A DNA stretch of 64,000 nt from Pseudaminobacter soli (ex Li et al. 2025) (GTDB lineage Bacteria; Pseudomonadota; Alphaproteobacteria; Rhizobiales; Rhizobiaceae). Below are positions 23,923-32,588 of the stretch, in pieces (the stretch's first letter is position 1; every line of letters begins with the position of its first letter). Where the stretch lies: the NCBI RefSeq assembly GCF_029892515.1, contig NZ_JARXVF010000004.1:186001-250000 (forward strand), written 5' to 3'. Both the position numbers and the translations under genes were made by a program. The notes under the pieces are model-generated. The model was not told where the DNA came from. It saw only the letters and a program-made list of their open reading frames with translations, and made no database searches.

Positions 23923-26505
23923 ATGACTGACAAGCCAGGAGATGGCCACAATATCGAGGCAACCGACGTTGTTGGAAGAGCGTCATGTGCATCGAGCATG
24001 AGCAAGACCCGGATCGTTTGGCTCGGGCTGCTGGCATCGGCTGCCGTCGCGACCATGTCGGTTCTGCCCGCGGCGGCGCAACAGATCAACGGCACGCCGG
24101 GCTCACCCGGTGCTACGATGACCATCGATGGCAGGTATCTCCCGCCGCCACCGCCGAAGTTCGGCGGCGAGATCAACCTCCAGGCCAGCCAGTCGACACC
24201 CTATTGGCCGCCCCGCGTGGTGCCGCCGCAGGGCGCGCCCAACGTGCTCCTGATCATGACTGACGACCAGGGCTACGGCGTTTCGGGGACCTTTGGCGGC
24301 GTCATCCCGACACCTGCGCTGGACCGGGTTGCGCACATGGGTCTGCGCTACACGCAGTTTCACTCCACAGCGCTTTGCTCGCCAACCCGGGCCGCGCTGA
24401 TCACCGGCCGCAACCACCATTCGGTGGGCTTCGGCACCATTTCGGAGCAATCGACCGGCTATCCAGGTTACGACAGCATCATCGGACCGGAGAGCGCCAC
24501 CATTGGCACCATCCTGAAGCAGAACGGCTACGCCACCTCGTGGTTCGGCAAGAACCACAACACGCCGAGCTATCAGTACGGCGTGGCGGGACCGTTCACT
24601 CAGTGGCCCATCGGCATCGGATTCGACTACTTCTACGGCTTCATGGGTGGCGAGACCGACCAGTGGACGCCGTACCTGTTCCGGAACACCACCCAGGTTT
24701 TTCCCTGGATTGGCAAGCCCGGCTATAATCTGACCACGGACATGGCCGACGACGCGATCGCCCACCTGCGACAACTCAATGCCGCAGCCCCCGATCAGCC
24801 GTTCTTCCTCTATTACGTACCCGGCGGCACCCACTCGCCGCATCAGCCAACCCAGGAATGGATCGACAAGTTCAAGGGCAAGTTCGACATGGGCTGGAAT
24901 GCCCTGCGCGAACAGATTTTCGCCAATCAGAAGCGGCTGGGCGTCATTCCCGCGAACACGCAGCTCACACCCTGGCCGGACGACCTGAAAAAGTGGGACA
25001 GTTTGACGGCCGACGAAAAGAAGCTGTTCGCCAGACAAGCAGAGGTGTTCGCCGCTTATGCGGCCTACACCGACCATGAGATCGGCCGCGTGATCCAGGA
25101 AGTCGAGGACGAAGGCAAGCTCGACAACACGCTGATCATCTATATCAGCGGTGACAACGGCACGAGTGCGGAAGGCACCACGGTCGGCACACCGAACCAA
25201 TATACGGCCTACAACGGTATATTGGACCTTCCGATCGCCGAGCAGTTGAAGGCCTATGACATCTGGGGCTCGGCGGCTACCTACCCGCATATGGCGGTGG
25301 CCTGGTCATGGGCCTTCGACACGCCGTTCAAATGGACGAAACAGGTCGCGTCGCACTTCGGCGGTACCCGTCAGGGCATGGCCATCAGTTGGCCGAACCG
25401 GATCAAGGATGCCGGCGGCATCCGCACCCAGTTCCACCACATGATCGATATCGTGCCAACCATTCTTGAGGCAACCGGCATTCCCGCGCCGGTGATGGTC
25501 AACGGAATCGCGCAGAAGCCGATCGAAGGGGTGAGCATGGCGTACACCTTCGACGGGGCGAACGCCAACGCGCCGTCCACGCGAACGACGCAGTATTTCG
25601 AGATGTGGGGCAACCGCGCCATCTATCACGACGGTTGGATCGCGGCGACCACGCCGCCTGCGCCGCCGTGGCTCCTGGGCACGGCCAAGCTGCCCGAGGA
25701 CTTGATCAACGGCTACAAGTGGGAACTTTACAACATCGCGCAAGATTACTCGGAGAACAACGACCTCGCGGCCACAATGCCAGACAAGCTACGCGAGCTG
25801 CAGGAGCTGTTCATGGTGGAGGCGGCAAAGTACAACGTGTTTCCGCTGGATAACTCGGTCCTTGCGCGCATCATCACACCAAGGCCAAGCGCGACCGCAG
25901 GTCGAAACACCTTCACCTACTCGGGTGAGTTGTCAGGCCTGCCCGAGAGCGATGCACCCAGCATCCTGAACAGGTCCTATACGATCACCGCCGAGATCGA
26001 CATTCCCGCAAGCGCCGACGGCACCGTCGGGCGTGCAGGTTCGCAAGGTAGCGGCGACGGGATGCTCGTCACTCAAGGGGGACGCTTCGGTGGCTATGGC
26101 CTCTACCTGCTCAAGGGCAAGCCGGTGTTCCTGTACAATTTCGTCGGTCTCGAACGCTTCCGCTGGGAAGGCCAGGACGCGCTCACGCCGGGCAAGCACA
26201 CCATAGTGTTCGACTTCAAATATGATGGACCCGGCTTCGGCAAGGGCGGCACGGGCATCCTGAAGGTGGACGATAAGGAGGTCGCCACAAGAGAAATCCC
26301 GCACACCATTCCCTTCATCATTGCCCTCGAGGAAACCTTCGACGTGGGTGTCGACACCCGTACCCCGGTTGACGACGACGACTATCAGGTCCCATTCCGG
26401 TTCACCGGCAAGCTCGACAAGCTCACGGTGCAGGTCTGGCCGGTGCAGCTAACTGACGCGGATCATCAGGCCATTCGGCACGCCCGCGCCGGCGCAGACA
26501 ACTGA
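23923..26505 (+). CDS. Type I arylsulfatase (formylglycine-dependent), exported
   Basis: 860 residues. ATG 23923 has AAGGAG 6 bases upstream. A hydrophobic signal (IVWLGLLASAAVATMSVLPAAAQQ) begins about residue 31, after a 25-residue extension; ATG 23998 is an alternative start. The sulfatase domain begins at APNVLLIMTDDQGYG (metal Asp pair), and CSPTRAALITGR carries the CxPxR motif whose Cys becomes formylglycine. Further metal ligands are in YISGDNGTS. After about residue 640 a beta-rich C-terminal domain (ITAEIDIPASADGTVG..., ETFDVGVDTRTPV...) is typical of the long bacterial arylsulfatases. Releases sulfate from aryl or other sulfate esters in the periplasm. A relic of a related enzyme's C-terminus lies at 62537-62655. 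Confidence 0.92.
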   Translation: MTDKPGDGHNIEATDVVGRASCASSMSKTRIVWLGLLASAAVATMSVLPAAAQQINGTPGSPGATMTIDGRYLPPPPPKFGGEINLQASQSTPYWPPRVVPPQGAPNVLLIMTDDQGYGVSGTFGGVIPTPALDRVAHMGLRYTQFHSTALCSPTRAALITGRNHHSVGFGTISEQSTGYPGYDSIIGPESATIGTILKQNGYATSWFGKNHNTPSYQYGVAGPFTQWPIGIGFDYFYGFMGGETDQWTPYLFRNTTQVFPWIGKPGYNLTTDMADDAIAHLRQLNAAAPDQPFFLYYVPGGTHSPHQPTQEWIDKFKGKFDMGWNALREQIFANQKRLGVIPANTQLTPWPDDLKKWDSLTADEKKLFARQAEVFAAYAAYTDHEIGRVIQEVEDEGKLDNTLIIYISGDNGTSAEGTTVGTPNQYTAYNGILDLPIAEQLKAYDIWGSAATYPHMAVAWSWAFDTPFKWTKQVASHFGGTRQGMAISWPNRIKDAGGIRTQFHHMIDIVPTILEATGIPAPVMVNGIAQKPIEGVSMAYTFDGANANAPSTRTTQYFEMWGNRAIYHDGWIAATTPPAPPWLLGTAKLPEDLINGYKWELYNIAQDYSENNDLAATMPDKLRELQELFMVEAAKYNVFPLDNSVLARIITPRPSATAGRNTFTYSGELSGLPESDAPSILNRSYTITAEIDIPASADGTVGRAGSQGSGDGMLVTQGGRFGGYGLYLLKGKPVFLYNFVGLERFRWEGQDALTPGKHTIVFDFKYDGPGFGKGGTGILKVDDKEVATREIPHTIPFIIALEETFDVGVDTRTPVDDDDYQVPFRFTGKLDKLTVQVWPVQLTDADHQAIRHARAGADN

Positions 26506-26636
26506 TGGCTCAGCGATCCGGCGGGCATCCTTGGCTCGAGGCCCGCCGGAGCTCGTGCGCGGCGACATGTACGCGGCTGGATAGCTCCGCAACGTCGACG
26601 AATGGCGGGACAACGACCTTCAGCATCGTCACTCGC

Positions 26637-26740
26637 TACGTCCGCTTCTGGGCGGAGGCAAAATGTGCCTGTATGGCCGACATGGCCGCGAAGCGGCCCG
26701 GCAGCTTTGGGCCGGAAGTGGACTGTCCGGTTATGAGGCA
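26637..26740. repeat. Dispersed mosaic repeat R3
   Basis: Contains a GTCCGCTTCTGGGCGGAGG block, the core CGACATGGCCGCGAAGC, TTTGGGCCGGAAG and GGACTGTCCGG. It fills most of the gap between the arylsulfatase and the GST gene. Confidence 0.6.
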
Positions 26741-26847
26741 AGAGGTAGGGAAAGCAGCCATTCCGCTGCCGACCGCAAGTCGGTCATACGCGTGGCGTGG
26801 ACGCTGGCTGAAAACCTGCCGTAGGTCCGATTTCGTGCGGACACCTT

Positions 26848-27495
26848 TCAGCACGTTGTTGGGGCATTGATCGCCAGTTGCGCGGCGAAAGCTCGACGAT
26901 AGGCCGGTCGGGCTTCGCCGCGAGCGACGTAAGCGGCTAGGTTCAGATATTTGTCCAAGATCCCCGACATTCTCAATCGCAGCAGCACCGACACCATCAA
27001 CAGGTCGCCCGCGCTGAATGCACCGTCGAGCCAATCGGCATCGCCCAAGCGAGTGGACAGTTGTTCCAGCCGGGCACGGATGCGGTCAATAACCAGCGGC
27101 AGGCGCTCCTGGCTCCAAGACCTGTTGCCCTCGACTATTTTGGCAGTGACAAGGTCGAGGATCGGCGGCTCTACCGTGTTGAGGGCGGCAAACATCCACG
27201 TGATAGCGCGCGCCCGGGCATTCGCATCTTCGGGCAGCAGGCGCGCATGCTGCTCCGCAATGTGGAAGACGATCGCGCCTGTCTCGAACAGGGTAAGATC
27301 GCCTTCCTCATAAGTGGGAATCTGGCCGAAAGGATGGAGAGCGAGATGCGCGGGCTTCTTCATCTCGGCGAAAGAAACCAAGCGAACTTCGTAAGGCTGG
27401 CCGGCTTCTTCAAGCGCCCAGCGCACACGAATATCTCGCGCCAGTCCTTTGCCGCCATCAGGCGACCGTTCAAAGACGGTAATGGTGCTGATCAT
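26848..27495 (-). CDS. Glutathione S-transferase family protein
   Basis: 215 residues from ATG 27495 (GGAG 9 bases upstream); the open frame runs further up without homology. Thioredoxin-fold N-domain: ARDIRVRWALEEAGQPYEVRL, HPFGQIPTYEEGDLTLFETGAI (cis-Pro and glutathione-binding E/T). The helical C-domain includes DWLDGAFSAGDLLMVSVLLR. Unlinked to other genes on its strand. Substrate unknown; rhizobial genomes hold many such detoxification GSTs. Confidence 0.88.
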   Translation of the reverse strand: MISTITVFERSPDGGKGLARDIRVRWALEEAGQPYEVRLVSFAEMKKPAHLALHPFGQIPTYEEGDLTLFETGAIVFHIAEQHARLLPEDANARARAITWMFAALNTVEPPILDLVTAKIVEGNRSWSQERLPLVIDRIRARLEQLSTRLGDADWLDGAFSAGDLLMVSVLLRLRMSGILDKYLNLAAYVARGEARPAYRRAFAAQLAINAPTTC

Positions 27496-27721
27496 TGCGT
27501 CTGTCTCCATGCTTGATCCATTGGCTTTGGTCCACAGAATGGTGACGAATGAGATTGCCGGAAACCGACATGTTCTTTGAAATACATCGCTGAAGCACAG
27601 ATTGGCTGCCGCCGGCGGAAGTCTTGGTCGACGCATGACCAGAAAGACGACGCTGCTCCCCACCAATTGTCCGCTTCTGTGGGTAGCATCCTGAAAACGG
27701 ACCGGGACCTAACCACCAATT

Positions 27722-27750
27722 ATGGCCTCTCGGTGAGCCCGAGAGGCCAT
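27722..27750. terminator. Hairpin downstream of recombinase tail copy 3
   Basis: ATGGCCTCTCGG (27722-27733) and CCGAGAGGCCAT (27739-27750) form a perfect 12-bp stem with a 5-base loop. It follows the recombinase stop on the minus strand. Confidence 0.5.
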
Positions 27751-27756
27751 CACGAT

Positions 27757-27905
27757 CAGATCTCAGTTCCTTCAGCGAGGGTGAGCGCGTCTTCGACGTC
27801 TACGCCAAGATAGCGAACTGTATTCTCGATCTTGGTGTGACCGAGCAGGATCTGCACCGCTCGCAAATTGCCCGTCGCCTTGTAGATGATCGCAGCTTTG
27901 GCTCA
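27757..27905 (-). pseudogene. Tyrosine recombinase C-terminal tail (scar copy 3)
   Basis: The minus strand encodes KAAIIYKATGNLRAVQILLGH, then the NTVRYLGVDVEDALTL region and a stop. It is homologous to the end of 22706-23338 and to the tail at 2172-2312, with the break in nearly the same place (HSLRR/TKA). The TetR gene starts about 50 bases beyond the break on the other strand. Divergence from the intact gene is greater than for copy 1, so it is an older or separately acquired scar. Confidence 0.75.
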
Positions 27906-27954
27906 CCGATCATCAATTCTTGACAGATCATTCCAATATCTCTACGTGGTGGCT

Positions 27955-28521
27955 GTGGCACGCACCAAGGAATTCGACAAGGAACAGGCGCTGAACGTTG
28001 CAATCGGCGTGTTCCGCGAGCATGGCTTCGAGGGAACCTCGACGGACATGCTCGTGCGCGCGATGCAGATCGGCAGGCAGAGCCTCTATGACACTTTCGG
28101 CGACAAGTGGAAGCTCTATTGCCTTGCGGTGGAGCGCTATTCGGCCGGGGAAACCGATGCCCATATTGCCATGTTGCGCGGGGAGCCGCGCGCCCTGGAC
28201 GGTATCCGGGCGATGATGGAGCGGGTCGTCGAGAATGCCGGCCAAGCCTGCCTCGGCGTCAATTCGATTTGCGAGTTTGGTCAGAGCCGGCCCGATCTGT
28301 CTACGCTGCACCGTACCGCCGACCTTCGGCTCAGGAGAGTCGCCTGCGACCGCATCATGGAAGCACAGGCCGCGGGCGACGTCGACACGTCGTTATCCGC
28401 CGAGGCGGCGGCCGATTTCCTCTTCGCCAGTATCGCCGGCATTCGGATTGCTGCCCGTGGAGGCGCCGACCTGACGCATTTGCAATCCCTGGGCCGGCTG
28501 GCGCTTCGCGCGATCATGTAG
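27955..28521 (+). CDS. TetR-family transcriptional regulator
   Basis: About 188 residues from GTG 27955 (VARTKEFDKEQAL); GTGs at 27946 and 27949 are alternatives. HTH region: ALNVAIGVFREHGFEGTSTD, then MLVRAMQIGRQSLYDTFGDKW. The C-terminal ligand domain (about 80-185) resembles the TetR_C group found next to oxidoreductases. It lies 53 bases before the quinone oxidoreductase on the same strand, which it probably represses (inference). The upstream region was replaced at the recombinase scar ending at 27905, so its promoter may be new. Confidence 0.85.
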   Translation: MARTKEFDKEQALNVAIGVFREHGFEGTSTDMLVRAMQIGRQSLYDTFGDKWKLYCLAVERYSAGETDAHIAMLRGEPRALDGIRAMMERVVENAGQACLGVNSICEFGQSRPDLSTLHRTADLRLRRVACDRIMEAQAAGDVDTSLSAEAAADFLFASIAGIRIAARGGADLTHLQSLGRLALRAIM

Positions 28522-28574
28522 AAAGAATTTTTTTTGCCCAATTCTGGAATGATCAATCAAGAAAGGAGAAATAC

Positions 28575-29543
28575 ATGAAAGCAGTGGTTATGAATGGCAT
28601 CGGGGGCACCGACGTCATGGAGTTCGTCGATCGTCCCGAGCCCGTCGCGACGCCAGGGCATGTCGTCGTCGAAATCGCCGCCGCCGGGGTGAATTTCATG
28701 GATATCGGCGTTCGCCAAGGCATGGCCTGGACCGAGACGCCGAACCCGAAAGTCCTCGGCGTCGAGGGTGCCGGTCGCGTTCTCGCCGTCGGCGATGGCG
28801 TCAGCGACTTTGTGGTCGGCGATCGCGTCGCCTGGGTTTATGCGCCCGGAAGCTATGCCGAGCGGCAGTCGATACCGGCCGCTTCTTGCGTGAAGATCCC
28901 CGATTCCATCGACGACCGGACGGCCGCCTCCGTGATGATGCAGGGGCTCACGGCCAGCCACTTCGCCACCGATTTCTATCCGGTGCAGCCGGGCGATATC
29001 GCTCTCGTTCATGCCGCGGCCGGCGGGCTCGGCCTGCTTCTGACGCAGATCATCCGGCTGCGGGGCGGTCGCGTGATCGGGCGCGTCTCGTCCGAGGACA
29101 AGGCCGAGATCGCCAGGTGCGCCGGCGCCGAGAACGTCATCGTCGATACCGAAGGTCGCTTCGCCGAGGAGGTGCTGCGTTTGACCGGCGGTAAGGGCGT
29201 TGATGTCGTCTATGACGGCTCGGGGCCCACGACCTTCAAGGGATCGCTAGAAGCGCTCCGCCGCTGCGGCATCTTCTGCTGGTACGGACCGGTGCTCGGC
29301 GGTCCGGGGCCGCTCGACATCATGAGCCTGCCGAAGAGCATCAAGCTCGGCTACGCGGTGTTCATGGACCACATCCCCACGCCCGAACTGCTGCGCGTCC
29401 GTACGCAGCAGCTTTTCGACTGGATCGAGGCCGGCTCGCTCAAGATGAACATCGGCCGAACATATCCGCTCGCCGACGCTGCCCGCGCCCATGCCGACAT
29501 GGCGAGCCGCGCGACCACGGGCAAGCTTCTTTTGGTGCCGTAA
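28575..29543 (+). CDS. Zinc-free alcohol dehydrogenase / quinone oxidoreductase (MDR superfamily)
   Basis: 322 residues, ATG preceded by AAGGAG. GroES-like N-domain (AAAGVNFMDIGVRQG, VLGVEGAGRVLAVGDGVSDF) and Rossmann NADPH domain (ALVHAAAGGLGLLLTQIIRLRGG). The residues that bind zinc in alcohol dehydrogenases are absent, as in QOR (zeta-crystallin) enzymes. It likely reduces quinones or enones using NADPH in the cytoplasm. Operon with the preceding TetR gene. Confidence 0.9.
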   Translation: MKAVVMNGIGGTDVMEFVDRPEPVATPGHVVVEIAAAGVNFMDIGVRQGMAWTETPNPKVLGVEGAGRVLAVGDGVSDFVVGDRVAWVYAPGSYAERQSIPAASCVKIPDSIDDRTAASVMMQGLTASHFATDFYPVQPGDIALVHAAAGGLGLLLTQIIRLRGGRVIGRVSSEDKAEIARCAGAENVIVDTEGRFAEEVLRLTGGKGVDVVYDGSGPTTFKGSLEALRRCGIFCWYGPVLGGPGPLDIMSLPKSIKLGYAVFMDHIPTPELLRVRTQQLFDWIEAGSLKMNIGRTYPLADAARAHADMASRATTGKLLLVP

Positions 29544-29572
29544 GGAGCAGGTCTCGCGAAAGACACGGCACA

Positions 29573-29614
29573 ACGCCGTCGTTTCGCCTGCCCGAGCAGG
29601 GTTAACGACGGCGT
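29573..29614 (+). terminator. Inverted repeat after the oxidoreductase gene
   Basis: ACGCCGTCGTT (29573-29583) and AACGACGGCGT (29604-29614) form an 11-bp stem around a 20-base loop, 30 bases past the stop. No T-run follows, so termination is plausible rather than certain. Confidence 0.5.
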
Positions 29615-29658
29615 CAGGACCCATCTGTGCGCAGCCGCAGCAGCGGCGGGGCTACGGC

Positions 29659-29725
29659 ACGACCTCCGGCAATGTCTGCTTCCCGGCAGTGACGCAATCG
29701 GCCTCTACGGCGGACATGGCGGATA
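29659..29725. repeat. Dispersed mosaic repeat R4, interrupted by IS1182
   Basis: Begins with the ATGTCTGCTTCCCGGCAG block and runs to CTACGGCGGACATGGCGG, then stops where the IS1182 left end begins. The preceding GCACGACCTCCGGCA also occurs just upstream of the truncated IS110 (about 6648). Confidence 0.5.
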
Positions 29726-29727
29726 CT

Positions 29728-31302
29728 GTTGAAAAACGCGCTGTTGCTGGCGCTTGGGACGCATGATTCAATCCTCTGAGTGATTTGCAGGGGATCATGC
29801 GGATGATGGGATTTCAGGCGGCTCCGGCGCAGCTCTTTTATGATTTCAGTCTCGATGAGCACGTGCCGGCCGATCATCTCCTTCGCCGCATCGACCAACA
29901 CTTGGACCTTGAGGGCATCCGCACGCAGTTAAAGCCGTACTACAGCAGCACAGGTCGACCCTCGATCGATCCTGACCTGATGATGCGGATGCTGATCGTC
30001 GGTTACAGCATGGGCATTCGATCGGAACGACGGCTCTGTGAGGAGGTCCATCTCAATCTCGCCTACCGTTGGTTCTGCCGGCTGGGACTGGACGGCAAGG
30101 TGCCCGACCATTCGAGCTTCTCGAAGAACCGCCATGGGCGTTTCCGGCAAAGTGATATCCTGCGGCATCTGTTCGAGACGGTGGTGGAGCGCTGCCTGGC
30201 ACAGGGGCTGGTCGGTGCGGAAGGCTTTGCCGTCGACGCCAGCCTGATTGCCGCCGACGCCAACAAGCAGCGCTCGGTGCCTGGCGTGGAATGGAACCTC
30301 GATGCGGCGAAGGACAGTGCCAGTCGCTCGGTGCAGGAATATCTGGAAGTGCTCGATGATTCGGCCTTCGGCGCGGCCTCGCCGGTGACGCCGAAGTTCA
30401 TCTCCGCTTCCGATCCGGCGGCCCAGTGGACCGGAGCCCATAAAGGTCATGCCTTCTTTGCCTATGCAACCAACTACCTGATCGACACTGACCATGGCGT
30501 CATCCTCGATGTCGAGGCGACGCGTGCCATCCGTCAGGCAGAGGTCGGAGCATCCCGCACGATGATCGACCGAACCGAGGAGCGCTTCGGCTTGAAGCCG
30601 GATTATCTGGTGGCCGACAGCGCCTATGGCTCGGCCGAGAATCTTGCCTGGCTCGTCAAGCACAAGACAATCGCACCGCACATCCCGGTCTTCGACAAAT
30701 CCACCCGAACCGACGGAACCTTCTCGCGCGCCGACTTCGTCTGGGACGGCGAACACGATCGTTACGTCTGCCCGGCGGGAAAGGAATTGCTGCAGTTCCA
30801 TCGCCGCTATGCGACCCCTCGATCGGGCATCACCAGTGAAGGCACCCGGCTTTACCGAGCCCGCAAGCAGGATTGCGATGCGTGCGAACTTAAACCACGC
30901 TGCTGCCCGAACGCGCCCACGCGCAAGGTGCCCCGCGATCTCCATGAAGACGCACGCGATGTCGCCAGAGCAATTGCTGGCACGCCGGCCTATGAGCGCT
31001 CGCGCCACCGGCGCAAGAAGGTGGAGATGCTGTTCGCTCACCTCAAGCGCATCCTGCGGATGGCTCGCCTGAGGCTGCGAGGCCAGTGCGGGGCACGCGA
31101 CGAATTCCTCCTTGCCGCAACCGCCCAAAACCTCAGGAGACTGGCAAAGCTCAGGCCGCCGTGCCGCTTGGCCGCGGCAGCAGCCCTGTGAGGAGCGCGT
31201 CGAACTCCCGCCGCCGCCGCGAGCGATCGCCAGTTCGGTAAGATTCTAGGACGCCTCGGCGGCCTCAGCGCTGTGAACGATCTCACCGTCGAGTTTTTCA
31301 AC
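29728..31302 (+). mobile_element. IS1182-family insertion sequence, complete
   Basis: About 1.58 kb bounded by GTTGAAAAAC (29728-29737) and GTTTTTCAAC (31293-31302), which are inverted repeats, with further partial match inward. One full transposase lies inside. Short target duplications could not be fixed. The left terminus recurs alone at 51957-51978. Confidence 0.75.
29785..31191 (+). CDS. IS1182-family transposase
   Basis: 468 residues. N-terminal DUF772-type domain (FYDFSLDEHVPADHLLRRID, DLMMRMLIVGYSMGIRSERRLCEEVHLNLAYRWFCRL), then the DDE core: first Asp in GFAVDASLIAADAN, second in YLVADSAYGSAEN, final Glu in RRKKVEMLFAHLKRIL. A Cys cluster (CDACELKPRCC) is typical of the family. All catalytic residues are present and the frame is open, so it may be active. 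Confidence 0.93.
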   Translation: MQGIMRMMGFQAAPAQLFYDFSLDEHVPADHLLRRIDQHLDLEGIRTQLKPYYSSTGRPSIDPDLMMRMLIVGYSMGIRSERRLCEEVHLNLAYRWFCRLGLDGKVPDHSSFSKNRHGRFRQSDILRHLFETVVERCLAQGLVGAEGFAVDASLIAADANKQRSVPGVEWNLDAAKDSASRSVQEYLEVLDDSAFGAASPVTPKFISASDPAAQWTGAHKGHAFFAYATNYLIDTDHGVILDVEATRAIRQAEVGASRTMIDRTEERFGLKPDYLVADSAYGSAENLAWLVKHKTIAPHIPVFDKSTRTDGTFSRADFVWDGEHDRYVCPAGKELLQFHRRYATPRSGITSEGTRLYRARKQDCDACELKPRCCPNAPTRKVPRDLHEDARDVARAIAGTPAYERSRHRRKKVEMLFAHLKRILRMARLRLRGQCGARDEFLLAATAQNLRRLAKLRPPCRLAAAAAL

Positions 31303-31803
31303 GAAATCCGCGCAAAGCGGCCATCCCTGCGACAGGATTGGCCCGCCCAGGGGCGATCCGAAACGGATTTGAACCTATCGATTCAAGTGAGTAGCGGGTC
31401 GTAGATTAGAGTGGTCTAGCGTGCTGTATGTGGTTGCGGGGGCTCGCAACCACCGATACCGACATTTGCTTCAGATAGCAGTTTGATACAAGATCGCCAG
31501 CAATTCTCGCCCACGACAATCTCGGCGGTGAGGTACTGCTTGACGACTATTATACCAAGGGGCTGGACAACAAATGGGAGGTGACGGTGTTCAACAAGGC
31601 CGACGCCTCTGCCAACGGCTTCCCCTAAGACAAACAATGAGTACTCACGGCTCGTAGCTCTATTCCGCTTCACCCCACCTAGGCGCTAGCCCGCCCGTTT
31701 CGAGCATTCGAAAAAAGCCGGTATCGAGAAGGCGAACAGGATATGCGCTTAGCAGCGACGAAACATTGATTCCTTAGGACCTCAGACATGGCTGCGTAAG
31801 CCG
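31303..31803. other. Intergenic region with a possible gene 3' fragment
   Basis: On the plus strand 31482-31628 is an open 48-codon piece ending GLDNKWEVTVFNKADASANGFP and a stop. It reads like the end of a real protein but is preceded immediately by a stop codon, and I do not recognise it. The rest shows nothing. Confidence 0.3.
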
Positions 31804-32586
31804 TCATTCGAATGTGAAAATATCCGTATGGAAGTACTTGTTGCTGATGGCGGCGTAAGTCCCGTCCGATCGGATCGCCTTCAGCGCCTCGTTCATCTTG
31901 TTGCGAAGATCCTCGTCTTCCTTGCGCAAGGCGATTGCGATGCCATCGCCGACAAATGCGGGATCGGTCACGGGCTTGCCGATGAACTTGCAGCAGGCAC
32001 CTTGTCGCGAGTTGTTGACCCAATCCAGCATCGGCAGGTAGTCGCTGACTTGCAAATCCAAGCGCCCGTTCAACAAGTCAAGATTGACCTCTTCCTGGCT
32101 TGGATAGAGTTTCACATCGGACTGGGTGAAGATCTGGGCCGCGTAGTTTCCCTGCGTTGTTCCGGCCTGCGCGCCGATCACTTTTCCCGCCAGAGCCTCG
32201 GGGCTTACGTCAACGATGTCACTGTCCTTGGGGGCGACAAGCGCGAATCCCGACCGATAGTAAGGATCTGTGAAGGCCACCTGCTCCTTGCGCTCGTCCG
32301 TTATCGACATCGACGCGACGATGAAGTCGTATTTCCTGGCCTGCAGGCCGGGGATGATGCCATCCCAGTCCTGCGTGACGACCTCGCAATCGACATCCAT
32401 CTTCTTACAAAGCGCAAGACCGATCTCGACATCAAAGCCACTGACCGCGCCGTTGGGCTCGATGAAGTTGAAAGGCGGATAGGCTCCTTCGGTGCCCAGA
32501 CGGAGTTTGTCCCGAGCATAGGCCTGGCCCCATCCAACGGCCATCGCAACCGACATGACGATCGCAGATACTGTTGTCTTCTTCAC
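31804..32586 (-). CDS. Basic amino-acid-type ABC transporter binding protein (ArgT/HisJ-like)
   Basis: 260 residues with signal peptide cut near AYARDK. Family 3 binding-protein motifs: LRLGTEGAYPPFNFIEPNGA, GFDVEIGLALCKKMDVDCEVV, DGIIPGLQARKYDFIVASMSIT, and AGTTQGNYA. The two-Cys loop CKKMDVDCE is characteristic of lysine-arginine-ornithine and histidine-binding proteins. No permease or ATPase adjoins it, so it must borrow a transporter. It starts 2 bases after the ureohydrolase stop, so the two form one unit: uptake and hydrolysis of a guanidino amino acid is the likely theme (inference). Confidence 0.88.
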   Translation of the reverse strand: MKKTTVSAIVMSVAMAVGWGQAYARDKLRLGTEGAYPPFNFIEPNGAVSGFDVEIGLALCKKMDVDCEVVTQDWDGIIPGLQARKYDFIVASMSITDERKEQVAFTDPYYRSGFALVAPKDSDIVDVSPEALAGKVIGAQAGTTQGNYAAQIFTQSDVKLYPSQEEVNLDLLNGRLDLQVSDYLPMLDWVNNSRQGACCKFIGKPVTDPAFVGDGIAIALRKEDEDLRNKMNEALKAIRSDGTYAAISNKYFHTDIFTFE

Positions 32587-32588
32587 GG

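Noticed and set aside
24103-25290. 395-codon minus-strand frame inside the arylsulfatase
   Set aside because: Shadow of the sulfatase coding sequence; composition and position fit no protein.
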